Assembly: GCA_030248215.1 (NCBI GenBank) | Contig: JASANG010001643.1 | Span: forward strand, 52,434-116,433 | Origin: Enoplolaimus lenunculus | Lineage: Eukaryota > Nematoda > Enoplea > Enoplida > Thoracostomopsidae | Reading direction: 5' to 3' | Length of the DNA: 64,000 nucleotides | In this document: positions 33,950 through 46,896 of the stretch, piece after piece | Numbering within the stretch: the stretch's first letter is position 1 | How the letters are laid out: the number at the start of each line of letters is the position of its first letter | The notes under the pieces: model-generated | The model's input: the letters and a program-made list of their open reading frames with translations, nothing else | Told to the model about the DNA's origin: nothing | Databases searched by the model: none | Made by a program: the position numbers and the translations under genes

Positions 33950-34304
33950 TTGAATTGAGAAATTGGTCTATTGATACGGAAATTTGCTAAAATGCAGGCT
34001 TATTACTCGTTACTATTCATGTGCTCCACACAAACAACCTCTATAAAGCTTTACAGGTTGAATTTGGATACTTATAAGTATAAAAATTACTTTAGATGGT
34101 TCAATTTTGTGGTTTCCGTTTGGCTAATGAGGCGTAACTGATAACAATTTGGGCAGCAGTGTGTAGCAATGGAAGCAGAGAGGTATATATCTCATCTCGA
34201 AACTTCCGGAGACACAAGAAAAAGCAAATTTTACAAGACCTTAAACAACATTCTGAATCCTATGGGTGAAAGAATTACTTTACATAAGCCTTTTAAACTC
34301 CCGA

Positions 34305-34310
34305 AATAAA
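34305..34310 (+). promoter_or_regulatory. Possible GPCR polyadenylation signal
   Basis: AATAAA lies about 356 bases past the GPCR stop codon. It is a candidate only, because such hexamers are frequent in AT-rich DNA. Confidence 0.3.
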
Positions 34311-34523
34311 ATACTGACTCCAACATTGAACTTGGAATTAACATTTTTGAAAATTTCTTTTTTAAAATTTCAATTTCTTTTAATGTCATGTATAAAATTT
34401 AGGGTTAAACTGAAATCGAAAACCTATTCCATTAAATTGTTTAGACGCTTTAGACGCAAGTTAAACTTATGAACTTGGCAATTGGGAAAAACATGATTGG
34501 TACGCTCGTTATATGCTATCATA

Positions 34524-34774
34524 CTGTAAATCCCAGTGAGTTGATTTTAACTCAGAATGAGTTGAATCACTGTCTGAGTTAGGACTTTCAGAAGCCAGAA
34601 TTATGAGTCAAAAAAACTCACTCTGACTAATTATTCAACTTACGCGGAAACAACTGAACTCAGAGTAAAGGATCAATTCAACTCAGAGTGAGTTAATGTT
34701 TAAAGTTATTCACTCAGAAATAACAAACATTTTAGCTGAGTTGATTAATAAACTCACTGGAATTAACAGTGCAG
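34524..34774. mobile_element. Palindromic MITE with TA flanks
   Basis: The ends read CTGTAAATCCCAGTGAGTT and, on the reverse strand, CTGCACTGTTAATTCCAGTG. TA flanks both sides. AACTCA/TGAGTT units fill the interior, in the same style as the 115-322 element but with a different sequence. Non-coding, probably Tc1/mariner-related. Confidence 0.6.
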
Positions 34775-35204
34775 TATTTCACTGCTCGAGTCGTAGCATT
34801 ATAGCGATTTGTGGGCTTGGTGTCGACTCTCGATACATACCCACGTTATATATACTTGACGACACCAACTCTATTCAAGCAGAAAGAAAATTTTTGTTTG
34901 AACCATGTTAGAAAATCTTTGGCTACGCGTCTGATTCGTTTACTTTCCCGTCGGTTATGCAATGCCCCGATTAAGTCATAATCATGCTATTCCAGAAACG
35001 TCTGAAATTTCAGAAAATTTATATTTGACTGAAAAGAGATTCCGGACAAACACGTCTTGAATTTAAACCTTTGATTAGTGAACGTTTTCAGACTTAAAAG
35101 TTTCAAATTTACCGAAATATTCTTGAAATTTTGTTAATTATATACTTATACATATTTAAGAATTTAAACGAAACAACACGTTTGCTGTTGTGACACGTAT
35201 AAGA

Positions 35205-35400
35205 GGGGGAAGTGATATTTCTTTGGCCTCTCCAGAGGGCACCCCCTTGTTATTTGGATACGGACTGTAATTTATTTTTAACCATACCTCTGCCACCCCT
35301 TGTTACTGATATACCCGGTAATGCAACAATGCGTTCAATTAAACGTTTATTTGCCTTGTAGGAATGCATTTCAAAACTTAGTATGGTTTAAAGTTTCGAA
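35205..35400 (+). mobile_element. Family A MITE, 5' half
   Basis: It starts at GTATAAGAGGGGGAAGTGAT and runs through the TTTGGCCTCTCCAGAGGG and GCAACAATGCGTTCAATTAA landmarks. The 3' half is absent. Non-coding. Confidence 0.6.
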
Positions 35401-35587
35401 TTCAAAGAAATTTATATTTCAAACATTTCAGACACAAACTTCAGACCTGTTCAGGGCTCTAAAGTATGATAATTCAAACGTTTTAGTCTTAAAAATTTAA
35501 GAAAGTATGTCTTGAAATTTGAGTATTTTTGCAAATGGCAAGCAGTACCTCTAAATTGTCACTGCCGACTTGTACGTGTGAATACTC

Positions 35588-36014
35588 TAGTGACTCGAAC
35601 AAGAGGGGAAACAGGGGGTCCAAATTTTGGGTACCTATCAATAGGAGTCAGTATCTCTAGTAAGGGTCTGTAAGCGGATAGAGACCCTAAACCTTAATTA
35701 GAGTGCATAAATGTCAATTATTCCTAATTGTAGTGCATAAATGACTCCAGGCCTAATAAAGTTAACTTCGAAACTTTAAAGCATACTTAAGTTTTGGAAG
35801 TACACTCCTAAGTGTAAACCTTGCATTATCGTTCAAACCTTTGATATATACAAGACAAATAAACGTTTCATTCAACGGACAGTTGCAATACTGGATATAT
35901 AACAGTCGGTAACCGAAGCGCGGGTTAAAAATACACAACAGTCCGTTACCGAATAACGGGGTACCCTCTGGAGAGGTCAAATAAATATCAGCCCCCTTCT
36001 TATTCGGGTCATAC
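35588..36014 (-). mobile_element. Family A MITE, full length, reverse orientation
   Basis: The ends CTAGTGACTCGAACAAGAGG and TTCTTATTCGGGTCAT are inverted copies. All family landmarks occur in order, so this about 427 bp copy together with 40553-40950 defines the full element. No transposase is encoded. Confidence 0.75.
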
Positions 36015-36432
36015 TTAAGAACAAATTAAACTTTTTCACGTTTGAATTTGTAACGGGACTCGAATTACAGAGGTATGAGCGTTTTGATGCACAATTGGCC
36101 AGCGTAGCATGTACGGACCAACAAAATACGGGCTGAACGCGTAATTTCGATCGTAGTCAACCTGTAAAATGTCAAAATATCAGAATTCAAGCAGTTTTTT
36201 ATTTTTAAAATTTCAACTTTAACACCTTAACTTAAAACTTGTACTGGTCAGAAGAGTTGCGGGGCTGAGTGGGGAACAATCAACAGAAATAGCGTTTTTT
36301 CCGGTTTTGCTGTTTTCCGAAGTGGCGAGAAAAAACGGAAACAAATTTATGAAAATATACTAATGTAGCAATGAATGTATGGTTAAAGTTTCACACTTTG
36401 CAAATCTAAATGTGAGTGCAGTGCCCTGGCTC

Positions 36433-39400
36433 TTAATTGCTTACCCCGCAAAGTTCGAATTTAGTTTTAGTCCGATCGATTTGAAAGAACGATTCCAAAT
36501 CCGGTTTCAATTTCGGATTCGAACCTTGCCGCAACAAACAGCCAAGTTTTGCCGTTCCGAAGTAATTTGTCGACGTATTTGATGTATAGCGTAAATCAAC
36601 ACTCCATCGAATTTGATTGGACGAGTTAGACAGACTGTAAAATTTACAAAAGTCTGTAAAGTTTAAAAAATTAAATTTCATTTAAAAACTTGCGACGTCT
36701 ATTTTTACAAATCTATAAGCAACTCGATACCGAAGCTGAATTCGCTGAGAGTTTTCAAAAACTAGGGAAAACCCAAAAATTTCGAATCATTTTGTTTAGT
36801 GAAAAATTTCAGTTGCTTTCTATAAATTTTAATTCTAAGACACCATCTACAACGGAAATAAAGATTATGGCTTAAGATTGGTTCACTCAGGGGGCAAACA
36901 AAAGCTAAAAATACCGCAGCTGGAGCCGAAGGTCAACAAAGTTTGCCAGAGCCGAACCCGGAGGTGAGGCGAAAATATATAGTTAAAATGATGTTTAATT
37001 TGCTAATTTCAGCAAATACCTTAATAAGGTGTTGCTTGTTTTACGCTTATTTTTACAAAATCTCAGCGATTTATTGTCACCGTCTTCGGTCGCTGACTCT
37101 TGTTTTCGCTCGCGGCAATTTTCAAAGAAATATGCATTATGTACATGTCGTGCCACAAACAGCTATTTGCCCCCCAGTTTGCAACATTAGAATTTTGTAA
37201 ATTTAACCAGTTTTCCGCAAAAACATTCGAAAATGTATGTGGTGCTCGAAACAACTATTGGCCTCCGTTAGCAACTGGGTCGTCCTAAACAGCAATTGTT
37301 GTTCGGGGCAGCCCAAACAACTACTGAAATGCAGACTAATTTTGATTGGTTGTTCAGGCTTGACTATATTCGAGAAAATGACTTGCACAGAAATTATTTG
37401 GCTTCACTGCATTTGTAAGCTATAAATTAAACAAGGTTTATATGGTGTGAAGGACTACAGAGGCAATTTGCTTGACTAATCAAAACACCCGAAACAAGGA
37501 ACAGCATTGACTAGATAAGTTTCTATTCGTCTATTCGATTAAACATTACGACACACGATCACACACCATCATTTGTATACTATACAAGTACTTGTAAGTC
37601 AATTTCTCGACCATAGTCAAACCTGAGCAACCAACCACAGACAGTTTGCATTCCAGCAGCTGTTTAGTCTGTTCAGTATAATCCTCCAATCAAAATCAGT
37701 TTGCATTCCAGCAGCTGTTTGGGCTGCCCCGAACAACAATTACTCGTTAGGGTGACCCAGTTGCTCATATATGTTAGAAGCCGTTCAGTTAAATTATGCA
37801 GGTTTGCATGCTAAATGTTAACTTCACTAAAATATGTAGAGAGTATGCGGTTATAACACATTTGTGTAGCCAGTCAGTTGCTCCACTCCGGTAACTCAGC
37901 CAACCGGCATTTCTCTACCCTCTGCGCCCAGAGTTCGACTGCAATACATGAAAGCAAGCGGTTTCTAGTTCCCACTATTAATACATTTATTTGAAAGTAT
38001 CAACGCAGCACAGCTCTTATCAACAACTGCTTTATGTTCCAGCCCGGAATATAATTCGTTGTAATCAGTTTCCACTTTTTCCAGCGCCGCGGCCATGTAA
38101 ATTATCTAACTTTTACCTGCTAAACTTCTAAAACCTCAAATTACCAAAATTTAAGGTCGCCCAAAAGAGTAATAAACAGTATGTGCGCGTATTTTACAGA
38201 TGTATATGTAGCACACTTGCTGAATACGACGTGTTGCTTGTCCGCATTGTCTACAACGGTGCCTAGAATGCCCATACCGCCTAAACATGCAATGTTTTTT
38301 GTCCGAGTCCCTTACGACAGACTGCGGACAAATACCACTAGCTAAGCACACCATTGTTTATATCCACACAGTCTAGCTACAATTTTAAAATGTACCCCCT
38401 TTGTAATTGGCAAACTGGACATTTTTTTGCATCTGCGCAAACAATATAACTTGGATGCTCCATAAACTAGACTGAGAGTGTCTGAAAGTTTTTGACGTGG
38501 TGCAGGCTAATGCATTTTGATGTTATCCTCAGTTAAATTAAGATTGCCGACAAAAATTTCCTGTTTACTTATGTAAAATACCTAAGCAAAACTTAAGTGG
38601 ATATATACTTTAAGTTTTCAGAAACCCACCATTTTATCGTTTTTAAAAACGTGTACCCTAAATTAATTACTTGAGTCGCTGCCTAATTTTAATATATTAC
38701 AAATGAACCATTCATGCATGCAAATTTTGGTCTAATAGTAATGGTAGACTAATGGTGCCTCTTTAATCTGTAGCAAAACCTTTTTTGTTATAACAACGGC
38801 TAACACTTTGTGTTTATTTTTTGCTCAAAATATTTAAAGTACTTTAATACATAACTAGGCGACTTAAGCAATTAGTACTTAAGTGTTACTTTAGAAAACA
38901 CTTATGACTTTAGAAACTTAACCGTCTTAAATGAACAACTTTCCGCTGGCATAATGTCAAGGGATTAATTACTCGAAGGCAATTTGTGTACAGATAACCA
39001 CCACTAGATCCACATTTATAGCTGAACAATTTTGGGTTTGAGCAACTCGCGGTGACCGTGCATTTGACTTTCTGTCAAATAGCTTGTTTTTAAAGTAGTA
39101 CCAAAAGTTGAAACTAAATACACCAAACAAATAAACTTTGCAAAGAACAATGCAAAGTTTCGCTACCAAAATTGCGGGAACCTCCGACAGAAATTCAACC
39201 GAAGCCGTTGCCGGAGGTTGATTTTCTGTCGGAGTCGGAGCCGAAAGATGACCTCCGGTTGAAACCTGCTTTTACTGCAGTAGACATAATTAATATAGGT
39301 ACACACAGTAGCTCCTGTTTCTAGCACAGCTTAAACGTATTATTGAAAATGCACTAACCTGCGATGAGGGGTCATGTTAGAAAATAATAACACGCTTCCA

Positions 39401-42400
39401 TACGGCACTCGACAAGTAACAATGTTGTCTTCAATATTCGGACCTAAAAAATAAAAAAGTTTTCACAAAAAATTTTGTGTCGGTTTTATTATAAAAATTA
39501 AAATTAATATAAAATATTTCCTTGCAGTCACTGACCTCTGGCTGGGTAAACATACCAAATGCGTCTACCAAATCCTGAGTGTCCGTGTAAATGTACCAAG
39601 TGTCTTTCCAAAGTCCTTTATGTTGTGCCAATTTTCCGTAGCGATGTGCTTTTTTGACAATCTGAAATATTAAAATTCGTTTTAGACTATTATTATATGC
39701 AAACTATATATTCGTCCAACTTAATAGCACAATGCGCAAAAGTGTAGTAAATGTATAAAAATCTGTTATGAAAACCTTCTAATTTCATACAACAATCCCA
39801 TATATGTGCTATGAAACTATTGTAAACAAAGTATGCTGGAAACATGCCCAAAATACGTATGTGGGGTGTCCCAGCTTTAATACTATAGACTGACAAACGT
39901 GTAGAACAAACAGTATATATACTAAATATTGCTAAAAACTAACCTTTAACAGTTACGCTTAAAGATCGCGTATTTGCATGGCTTAAGCGGTTTGCGAAAA
40001 ACTTATTTTTAAAACTTAATCTTAAAGCTTACGTATTATAGCATGGTTAAGCTTTTTAGTCTGTTGCGTTGGGCATCTTTAATAGGCGTAGTATACTGAG
40101 AAGCACAACCCTGAGTTGGCAATTTTCAGATTGGGAATGTTAAATGTTACGTTATACGACTTTTAGCCAGTTCACAAAACGATTTTTTAAATCAGAATTT
40201 CTAAAATCGGATCTTTTTTTAACCGAATGCGCGACCATTTCCTAGTAGGAAAACTTTCAAAGTGCTAACCTCTATTTCAAATGTTGTTAGCACCTCACCG
40301 TGACTGGCATCTTCTAAAGTTTTCAGCTGTTTTTTTACTCTACCTGAAGTGTTCCGTTAGATTCATTGGTGTCCAGAAAAGGAATCCATGCCGTAATAAC
40401 AAGCGATTTTTCCGCGTTTGCATCAAAATATGCGCTGTCTGAAAAAAAGAACCAAATCAGCAAAGTAATTTTACAAGGAGCCGAGGGAAATATTTTTACC
40501 TGTATTGTTCAGCAGGTAATATTTAAAACCTGCAAAGAAAGCTTTGAATATTGTAGTGACCAGAATAAGAGGGGGGACTGATATTTCTTTGGCCTCTCCA
40601 CAGGGTACCCCCTCGGTTACGGACTGTTATTTATAGTTAACCCGCTCTCCACCGCTCTTCGTTACTGATATATTTCCGGTATTGCAACAATGCGTTGAAT
40701 TAAACGTTTAGTTGTCTTGTGTCAATAGCTTGAGCGATAATGCAAGGTTATACTTAGGAATGTACTTTCAAAACTTAAGTACGCTTTGTTCGAAATCAAC
40801 TTTATTTTTTCCTGGGGTCATTTATGTGCAACAATTAGGGATAATTGACATGTATGGACTTTAATTGGGGTTTAGGGACTCTATCTGCTTTACGGACTCC
40901 TATTGACTGGGACTCAAAATGGGGACCCCTCTTATTCGATCAATACAGTACAATAATCTGTAGTATTGGTGGATCCGAAAATTGGGAGAGACCTAGCGAT
41001 ATATGTATACTTACGTATATTTACATTAGAAGCAAACACAATTTTAGTACTAATTATATTAGATAATTTCGATTTTGACTCTTTTGAGGGGCGGGAGGGG
41101 GGTAGACCAGGATGCTACCCCCTTGAATTCGACAGTGTTTAAAAGAAAATGTATTGGAGAATCTTAAACGTTCCAGCTCAACCGCACAATTAAATCCCTT
41201 ATACAGTGGTTTACCTTGATGCCAGGGTACAATAAAGTCTTCTGCAGACGGGAGCTTAGGCCGTAAATTCCAAACTGGAAATCCGGTAACATCCGGTCCC
41301 AACAGTTGTTCCATTACGTTCAACAGCTTTTCATGTACAAACAGTGATTGAAGTGCCTTAAGACAAATCACACAGTTCGAGACAAATTTTGACAGCTGCA
41401 GCTGTCAAAAATACTGTAAGTTTTTGAGCGTTCGCTACATTATTCATCAGTTATGGCCATTCTTCAACTTTAGTTTGGTTTGTTTTATGGTCTCCAACTT
41501 GGATTTATGGACTCTATCCACTAACGGATTCTAATTAGGGACGCAGACTTGTTTGATTGGACTCAAAGTGGGTACCCTGTCTTATTAACCCAACTTATTG
41601 GGGTCGCTAGGGTGTTGCGTATATTAGTAGTTTTACGCTTAAGGTTTAGATTTTGCTTAAAACCTGCTCAGGCTCACATGTAGGACATCGTCGAAATTCT
41701 CCAACCACATAAGTTTCAGTCAATGGCGTCAAGCTATTCAGATCATAGCATAACTTGAGCAGGTATCACGACAATTTGTCGCAGGACAACCCGTCGACCG
41801 ACAACTTGTAATCTTAATTTCATCGCCTCGACATTTCCACGCCCATAAATATGCTTAGGCTTACGCTTTATAAAAGTAGGATTACGCTTTGGATTACGCT
41901 TACATTTATTTATTGGCTTTCTACGCTATTGAGAGACAAGTTGTCGGGCAACGAAACGTCGCAGATTCACTTGACAATACCTTAGGCATTTTATCTGTCT
42001 TGTGTACGGACACCGCAGTTCCAGGATAAATTTGTTCAAATTTGGTCAGCCGATGAAATACGTTTTCGTCCTTGAACAATTCATGATTCGCTGAAATATA
42101 AAAAACATCATAAATTTAGAGCCCTTATACAGCAGATTTTTTTACCATAGCGCGATTTTTTCTCAAGAGTTGCAATACAAATTTAACACCCATGCACCTA
42201 ACCATCAGCCTATAAGGCTTAAAGCTAAAGCCTAAAGCGCAACATTAGTCTGAAGCTTAAGCTTACTCTAATTTATCCTAGTGAAAAACGTGTACACATA
42301 TCAATGTAAACATGGGTCGTTGCGTGTTGCAGCATCAGAGTATACAACTACAGACAGGTGGAATTTTTTTACTGTTGTTCCAAATTTATTTTTAACATCT

Positions 42401-43199
42401 CAGATTCACGGTTTGGTTTAGACATCGCTTCACGATTGGTTCCAAATTTTATTTGGCTTCCGTTATTGTAATGTTGTTCTTAAACGTTGAGAAATTTTTA
42501 CTTGGACTTCCCATATGGACCAGGCTACACTTTTTGGTAATGATGCCGTCAACTAATGTTTCAATATCTTCTAAACATGGCTCTAAATCGGACTGAGCGT
42601 TGAAAAAGTTGTCGATTTGCAGGTAACCCTGAAATAAAATATAAAATGGGACGTGGATAAAGTAAAATGTACGTACGCCATACTTGCGCCTCTAAATCTG
42701 TTGCGCACAACGCAAGGCTCGACATCATTGCAGGCCGGTAGCCAGCTCATCTTGCTAGGGGGCTAAAAAACTTTCAGGAGGGGCATTCAAGGTTTTTAAT
42801 GACTTGCAAGCAAGGTGGAAAATTTTCTAGGGGGCAGAAACGTTTTGCAAGGGGGCTCAGCCCCCCACCCCTGGCCTCCCCTTGGCAATATATATACATA
42901 CATACATACACACATATATACCTATATATGTATATATATATGTATATACATATATATAATATATCTATATATATTTTATTATATTATATATGGATATCTG
43001 TATATAAACCGAGTGCGCTGAGTCTGCAATTTCCAGATTTGTATATGAAGTTTTTAGATTATTAACTTAAAAAAAATAGTCTTACCTCGTCGAAAAATTG
43101 CGCAACTTGTTCTGCCGACAATTGACCTAATTTCTTCGGGTCAGTTGCAGTAGCTGGCGGTGTGTTGAATACATTTGGTGCTACAGTTTCCGAAGTCAT
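36433..43199 (-). CDS. Phytanoyl-CoA dioxygenase (PhyH) family enzyme
   Basis: This is an Fe(II)/2-oxoglutarate-dependent oxygenase. Eight phase-matched exons on minus: 43199-43086, 42628-42502, 42090-41981, 41356-41215, 40438-40344, 39661-39556, 39443-39359, 36634-36433. The product is 326 aa, a normal family length. The iron ligands are all present: H163 and D165 in VPWHQD (split across exons 4 and 5) and H258 in NMTPHRS. R269 in IRWSVDLR is the likely 2-oxoglutarate contact. Other family blocks are GYLQIDNFF, LLGPDVTGFPVWNLRPK, TAWIPFLD, NGTLQ, TWYI, RVPYGSVLLF and the tail KPDLESFF. The start MTSETVAPN was chosen as the first ATG in the open exon. The last intron is 2.7 kb. It is probably nearer PHYHD1-like invertebrate members than peroxisomal PHYH; no PTS1 tail is seen (it ends CGVSN). 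The substrate is unknown. Exons 1-7 lie in the left palindrome arm. Confidence 0.92.
37273..37772. mobile_element. Foldback element in the dioxygenase last intron
   Basis: The left arm (37273-37372) and right arm (37608-37772) are inverted relatives sharing TTGTTCGGGGCAGCCCAAAC and CTAATTTTGATTGG. The right arm holds a second direct copy of the block CAGTTTGCATTCCAGCAGCT. No coding frame. Confidence 0.6.
40553..40950 (+). mobile_element. Family A MITE in dioxygenase intron 4
   Basis: It runs from GTAGTGACCAGAATAAGAGG to CCCCTCTTATTCGATCAATAC, whose inverse matches the start. Non-autonomous, about 400 bp. Its mirror image is at 61612-62010 in the other arm. Confidence 0.75.
41505..41613 (+). 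repeat. Family A MITE fragment
   Basis: The 3' end of family A, with GACTCTATCCACTAACGG and a worn CCAACTTATTGGGGTCGCTA terminus, lies in dioxygenase intron 3. It is mirrored near 60945-61060. Confidence 0.5.
42880..43010. repeat. TATA/CATA microsatellite and GGGGGGCTCAGCCCCCC hairpin
   Basis: A TACA/TATA tract follows a short GC-rich palindrome at 42850-42875. It lies in dioxygenase intron 1. Its mirror at 59570-59690 differs in length and composition. Confidence 0.7.
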
Positions 43200-44280
43200 C
43201 TCTTTGATATAGTTTGTTATAGGAAAGGATTCAATTAACATATAAATTAATTCATAGCAAGGACGGAGCAGCCATCCCCCTACTGCCATTTGGGCGGGTC
43301 CACCCATAAAGGGTCCCCTCCCTAACCGGTTGAAAAAAACCGTCGAAGTTTTAAAATGGGTCTGGCTTCTCGACGCTTTGTTCATGAGTTTGGGCCTCGC
43401 ACCCTGAGTTTCCCTGTCTGCTTCGGCACTGACCCAAAGGTATAACTGATGTATATACTCGAGCCTAACAAGTTAGGGGCAAATTTAAGATTCTTAGGCC
43501 TATATTCTCGAATGTGTAAGCTCAAGCTTGCACCTCTCCATTCTATGTCTGATCCATAGGTTCATTATAAAAATGACATTGAGATATTATTCATAAATAT
43601 AGTGTTAGCAATTAATAACATTTCGCCTCCTTTATGCCGGAAATCCACGGTACAATAGTTCTTTAATGGAACCCAAAGCCACTGTTGCTAATATTCGCAA
43701 AATCAGCTTAATATATAACCGTATCCCAGCAGTTTAATTAATAATCTGTTAAATTCACACAGACCAAACAGAGCCATCAAATACTAAACACTGTTTTGCA
43801 AAAAAAATCGATAAACTTTATCTATAAGACTTGAGTAAAGAGTGAAAAAAATAGCTATAAACTGCTTATCAATTCATGTTTATTATTTGTATTGCAATAA
43901 AATATTGTCATTGACGCAACATGAACGTATTTCGATCACTATCCGTTTCCGTTTCCACCATTTTTACTTTCCGTTGATACACTGCTGAATCTCGGCACAC
44001 AGACATGTGTGACTAAATTTGCACGGTTAATCTGCAAATACACTTAAGAACTATAAATAATGGCGCGCGTACGGCTAGGAGGTACCTACGGAAGCTAACA
44101 TGAAAACTATATTCGGAAGTGCACTATGCTGTGTAACCATGCTCAGGTGGCCAGCTACGAGTCGAAAATCAACAATTTTGCAGGAGCGTGTCGAGACGAA
44201 ATAAATTTCCGTAACAAAAATGTTACTTAGTGACAGAACATGCTAACCAGATATTTGCGGGTATAAAGTATAACTGAAAA

Positions 44281-45541
44281 AGTCCCAGTTGCCCCAACTG
44301 TCCCACTATCCCGACTGTCCCAACTATGTCGCTGTTTCGATTGGCCTTACGGTCCCAACTGTCTCAACTGTCCCGGTGTCCAATATGTAACGCTGTCCCA
44401 TCTGTCCCACTGTCCTATTTGTCTCGCTGTCCCAACTGTCTCATGGTCTTGACTGTCCAACCTGTCTCCGTTGTACCAACTGTCCAAATGGTCCCAATTT
44501 TCAAAACTGTCCCCGTTGGCCCAGCTGTCCATATTGTCCAACCGTCCCGCAGTCCCAGCTGCCCATATTGTCCAACCGTTTCAACTGTCATACTGTCACA
44601 ACTGTCAAACTATTCCAAACATCCCGCTGTCCCAACTGTCCCAAATGTCCTGCTGCCCCAACTACTCCAACTGTCCAACAGTTCCAGGCGTCCCAACTCC
44701 CCTACTGTTCAAATGTCCCCACTGTCCCAACTGATGCAACTGTCCCACCTTTCCCGTTGTCCCAACTGCCTCGCTGTCCCAACTGTCTCGCTGTCCAACT
44801 ACACAACTGTCTCTCTCCCAACTGTACCACTGTCCCACTGTTCCAACTGTCCCAACTGCCCCACTATCCTATCCGTCCCGAAGTCCCAGTCCCATTATCC
44901 CAGCTGTCCAAACGGTCACCGCTGTCCCAGTTGTCTCAGCTGTCCCGCTGTCCCGACTGTCCCAACTGTCTTGCTCTCCCAACTGTCCCGCTGTCCTAAC
45001 TGTCCCACTGTCCTATCTTTCCCGTTGTCCCAACTGTCCGAACCGTCCCAATTGTCCAAAACTTTTCCGTTGGTCCAACTGCCCAAACTGTCCATCGGTC
45101 CCGCTGTTTCATCAGTCCCTACTGTGCTGGCTGTCCCTACTGTTCTACATGTCTGGCTGTCCCAACTGTCCAACTGTCCCAAATGTCCCACTGTGCAAGT
45201 CTCAACTGCCCAAACTGTCCAACTGTCCCGCTGTCCAAACAGATCCAACTGTCTTGCTGTCCAACTACCCAATTGTTCCATTATTCCAAATGTCTCAGTG
45301 TCCCAACTGTCCCACTGCTCCAACTTTCCCAACAATCTCGCTGTCCCCACTGCCACGTTGTCCAACTACCTAACTGTCCCTCTGTTACAACTGTCCCGCT
45401 GTCCCAACTGATACAACAGCCCCAACAGTCCCACCTAACTGTCTCGCTGTCTCACCCAGTTGTCCCGCTGTCCCAATTGCCCAACTGTCCCGCTGTCCCA
45501 ACTTGCCTGCTGTCCCCAACCGCCCGCACTGTCCCAATTAT
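44281..45541. repeat. 1.26 kb minisatellite of CTGTCCCAA-type units
   Basis: About 130 short units of roughly 9-10 bases (CTGTCCCAA, CTGTCCCGC and variants) lie head to tail. Strand composition is extreme: hardly any G on plus outside the TGT core and GC in variants. Unit spacing leaves long open frames rich in Cys, Pro, Ser and Leu on plus and Trp, Asp and Gly on minus. These have no start context, splice signals or domain, and I do not call them genes. It is mirrored at 57015-58275. Confidence 0.85.
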
Positions 45542-45846
45542 ATTTATTGTGTTTACTCCTGGTAGTATGTCTTTGGTAACGTGGTGCTGCAATGTGAAGT
45601 TCCGTTTATGACCACAGCATCTATTAAAAACTGACCTAAAAGTAGGTCGAGTACAGGTTATCTCTCTGCATTTTTAGCCAATTTTTGTTTTACTTTGGCT
45701 AGATTGCTGAGACATGTCGTGAGTCGACCTGTGACGTAAGTTCATTTTGGTCATAAACAGTAGTATACTAGAAAGATGCTTTATAGCTTAACGTTTCAAA
45801 AATTTGATAAATTGACAGCTTTGGATGTGGGAAAGTGGGAATTGAT

Positions 45847-46106
45847 CAGGGTGTAACCGGATATCCGTTTCCGTCTTCATTATAGAAATAACGGAAATTC
45901 TGTTTATATTAATACCTAAAAAATTTGTTATAAAAATCACTTTTTACATTAAAAAATTACAAAATTCATCCAAATTGTTAAAAATTTCAGTGTATCAAAG
46001 CATTTTTCAAACTTCATAGTTAAATATCCTTTTACCGTTTCCGTCATTGTGATCACTATCCGTTTCAATTTTCGTTTCTGTTATTTTTACTTCCGTTTAC
46101 CCCCTG
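45847..46106. mobile_element. hAT-like MITE
   Basis: It runs from CAGGGTGTAACCGGATATCC to GTTTACCCCCTG. The flanking octamers GAATTGAT and GAACTGAC agree at six positions. ACGGAAA-type units lie near both ends. Its mirror copy is 56445-56704, where one terminus reads differently. Confidence 0.65.
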
Positions 46107-46896
46107 GAACTGACCCATTTTAAAGTTACCACTAGTAGCTCAAAATTTGCTCAGGCATCGGTATCTATTGATTACTTTGAACCCTAAAGTAGGTGTTGAA
46201 AACATCTGGTTTAAGTCAAAACTGCAAAACTTAAGTAAAGTCTTGAGTTTTAAGTTAGAGTTCTATTTTAAGTCATGCGTCTGCAACCAGCCGTTATCCA
46301 GAAAACACTTAGCTAAAGAGTGAAGTTAACAGTGTGGAAATCTTGGAATCGAATGCGGGAATGCATACGTTGTTTGAGTTTGACTGTGTTAGCAAAATTA
46401 TGTAAGTTTCGTTGCCATAGCCGGATACTTATAGCGTGTTTAATTGTAACTTGATTTGGTCGTTAATATAGTGGCAAAGTGAAAGTCTAAAGAAAAGCTT
46501 TATAAATCACGCCAAATTTTGCCAATATTTATTAAGCACAGCTCACGCTACAGATACTCCAACTCGCTAACGATTCGAAAATCATTAAATTACAACAAGT
46601 AATGAAATTTCGCACCTATGTTTCGCATGTCCAAAAACTGATTCCTAGCCTTTGAATTATGCTGATTCCAATACTAAGTAGGATATTTTACTCTGCATGC
46701 GTGAAAATACAGTCCTCGAAATTGCTATTAACTCGCTAGAAATGGCTACCCGATATATGATAAAAATACTCTGTATTCTGTATATGTTCACTATCTAGCT
46801 ATGCAAAGTGTGTTGAAAATTTTCGAATTCTTATTTGTAATATAGGCAGATGAAAGATCACAGAAAATATGATATTTTAGAATTGCCACAAACCGG

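Larger units (their letters stand above)
33950..36432. other. Intergenic between GPCR and dioxygenase gene
   Basis: It holds the GPCR 3' UTR, a palindromic MITE at 34524-34774 and two family A pieces at 35205-35400 and 35588-36014. No exon with a known domain is seen on either strand. The 3' UTR of the dioxygenase gene must lie at the right edge. Confidence 0.55.

Noticed and set aside
38151-38354. Minus frame with HCMFRRYGHSRHRCRQCG, like a transposase Cys-rich tail
   Set aside because: It has only one CxxC and no transposase core nearby. The likeness is too weak to name.
44326-45411. 361-codon Cys/Pro-rich open frame, and its mirror at 57140-58225
   Set aside because: It is a by-product of a 9-10 base minisatellite without stops. 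It has no domain, no splice structure and comparable open frames on the other strand.
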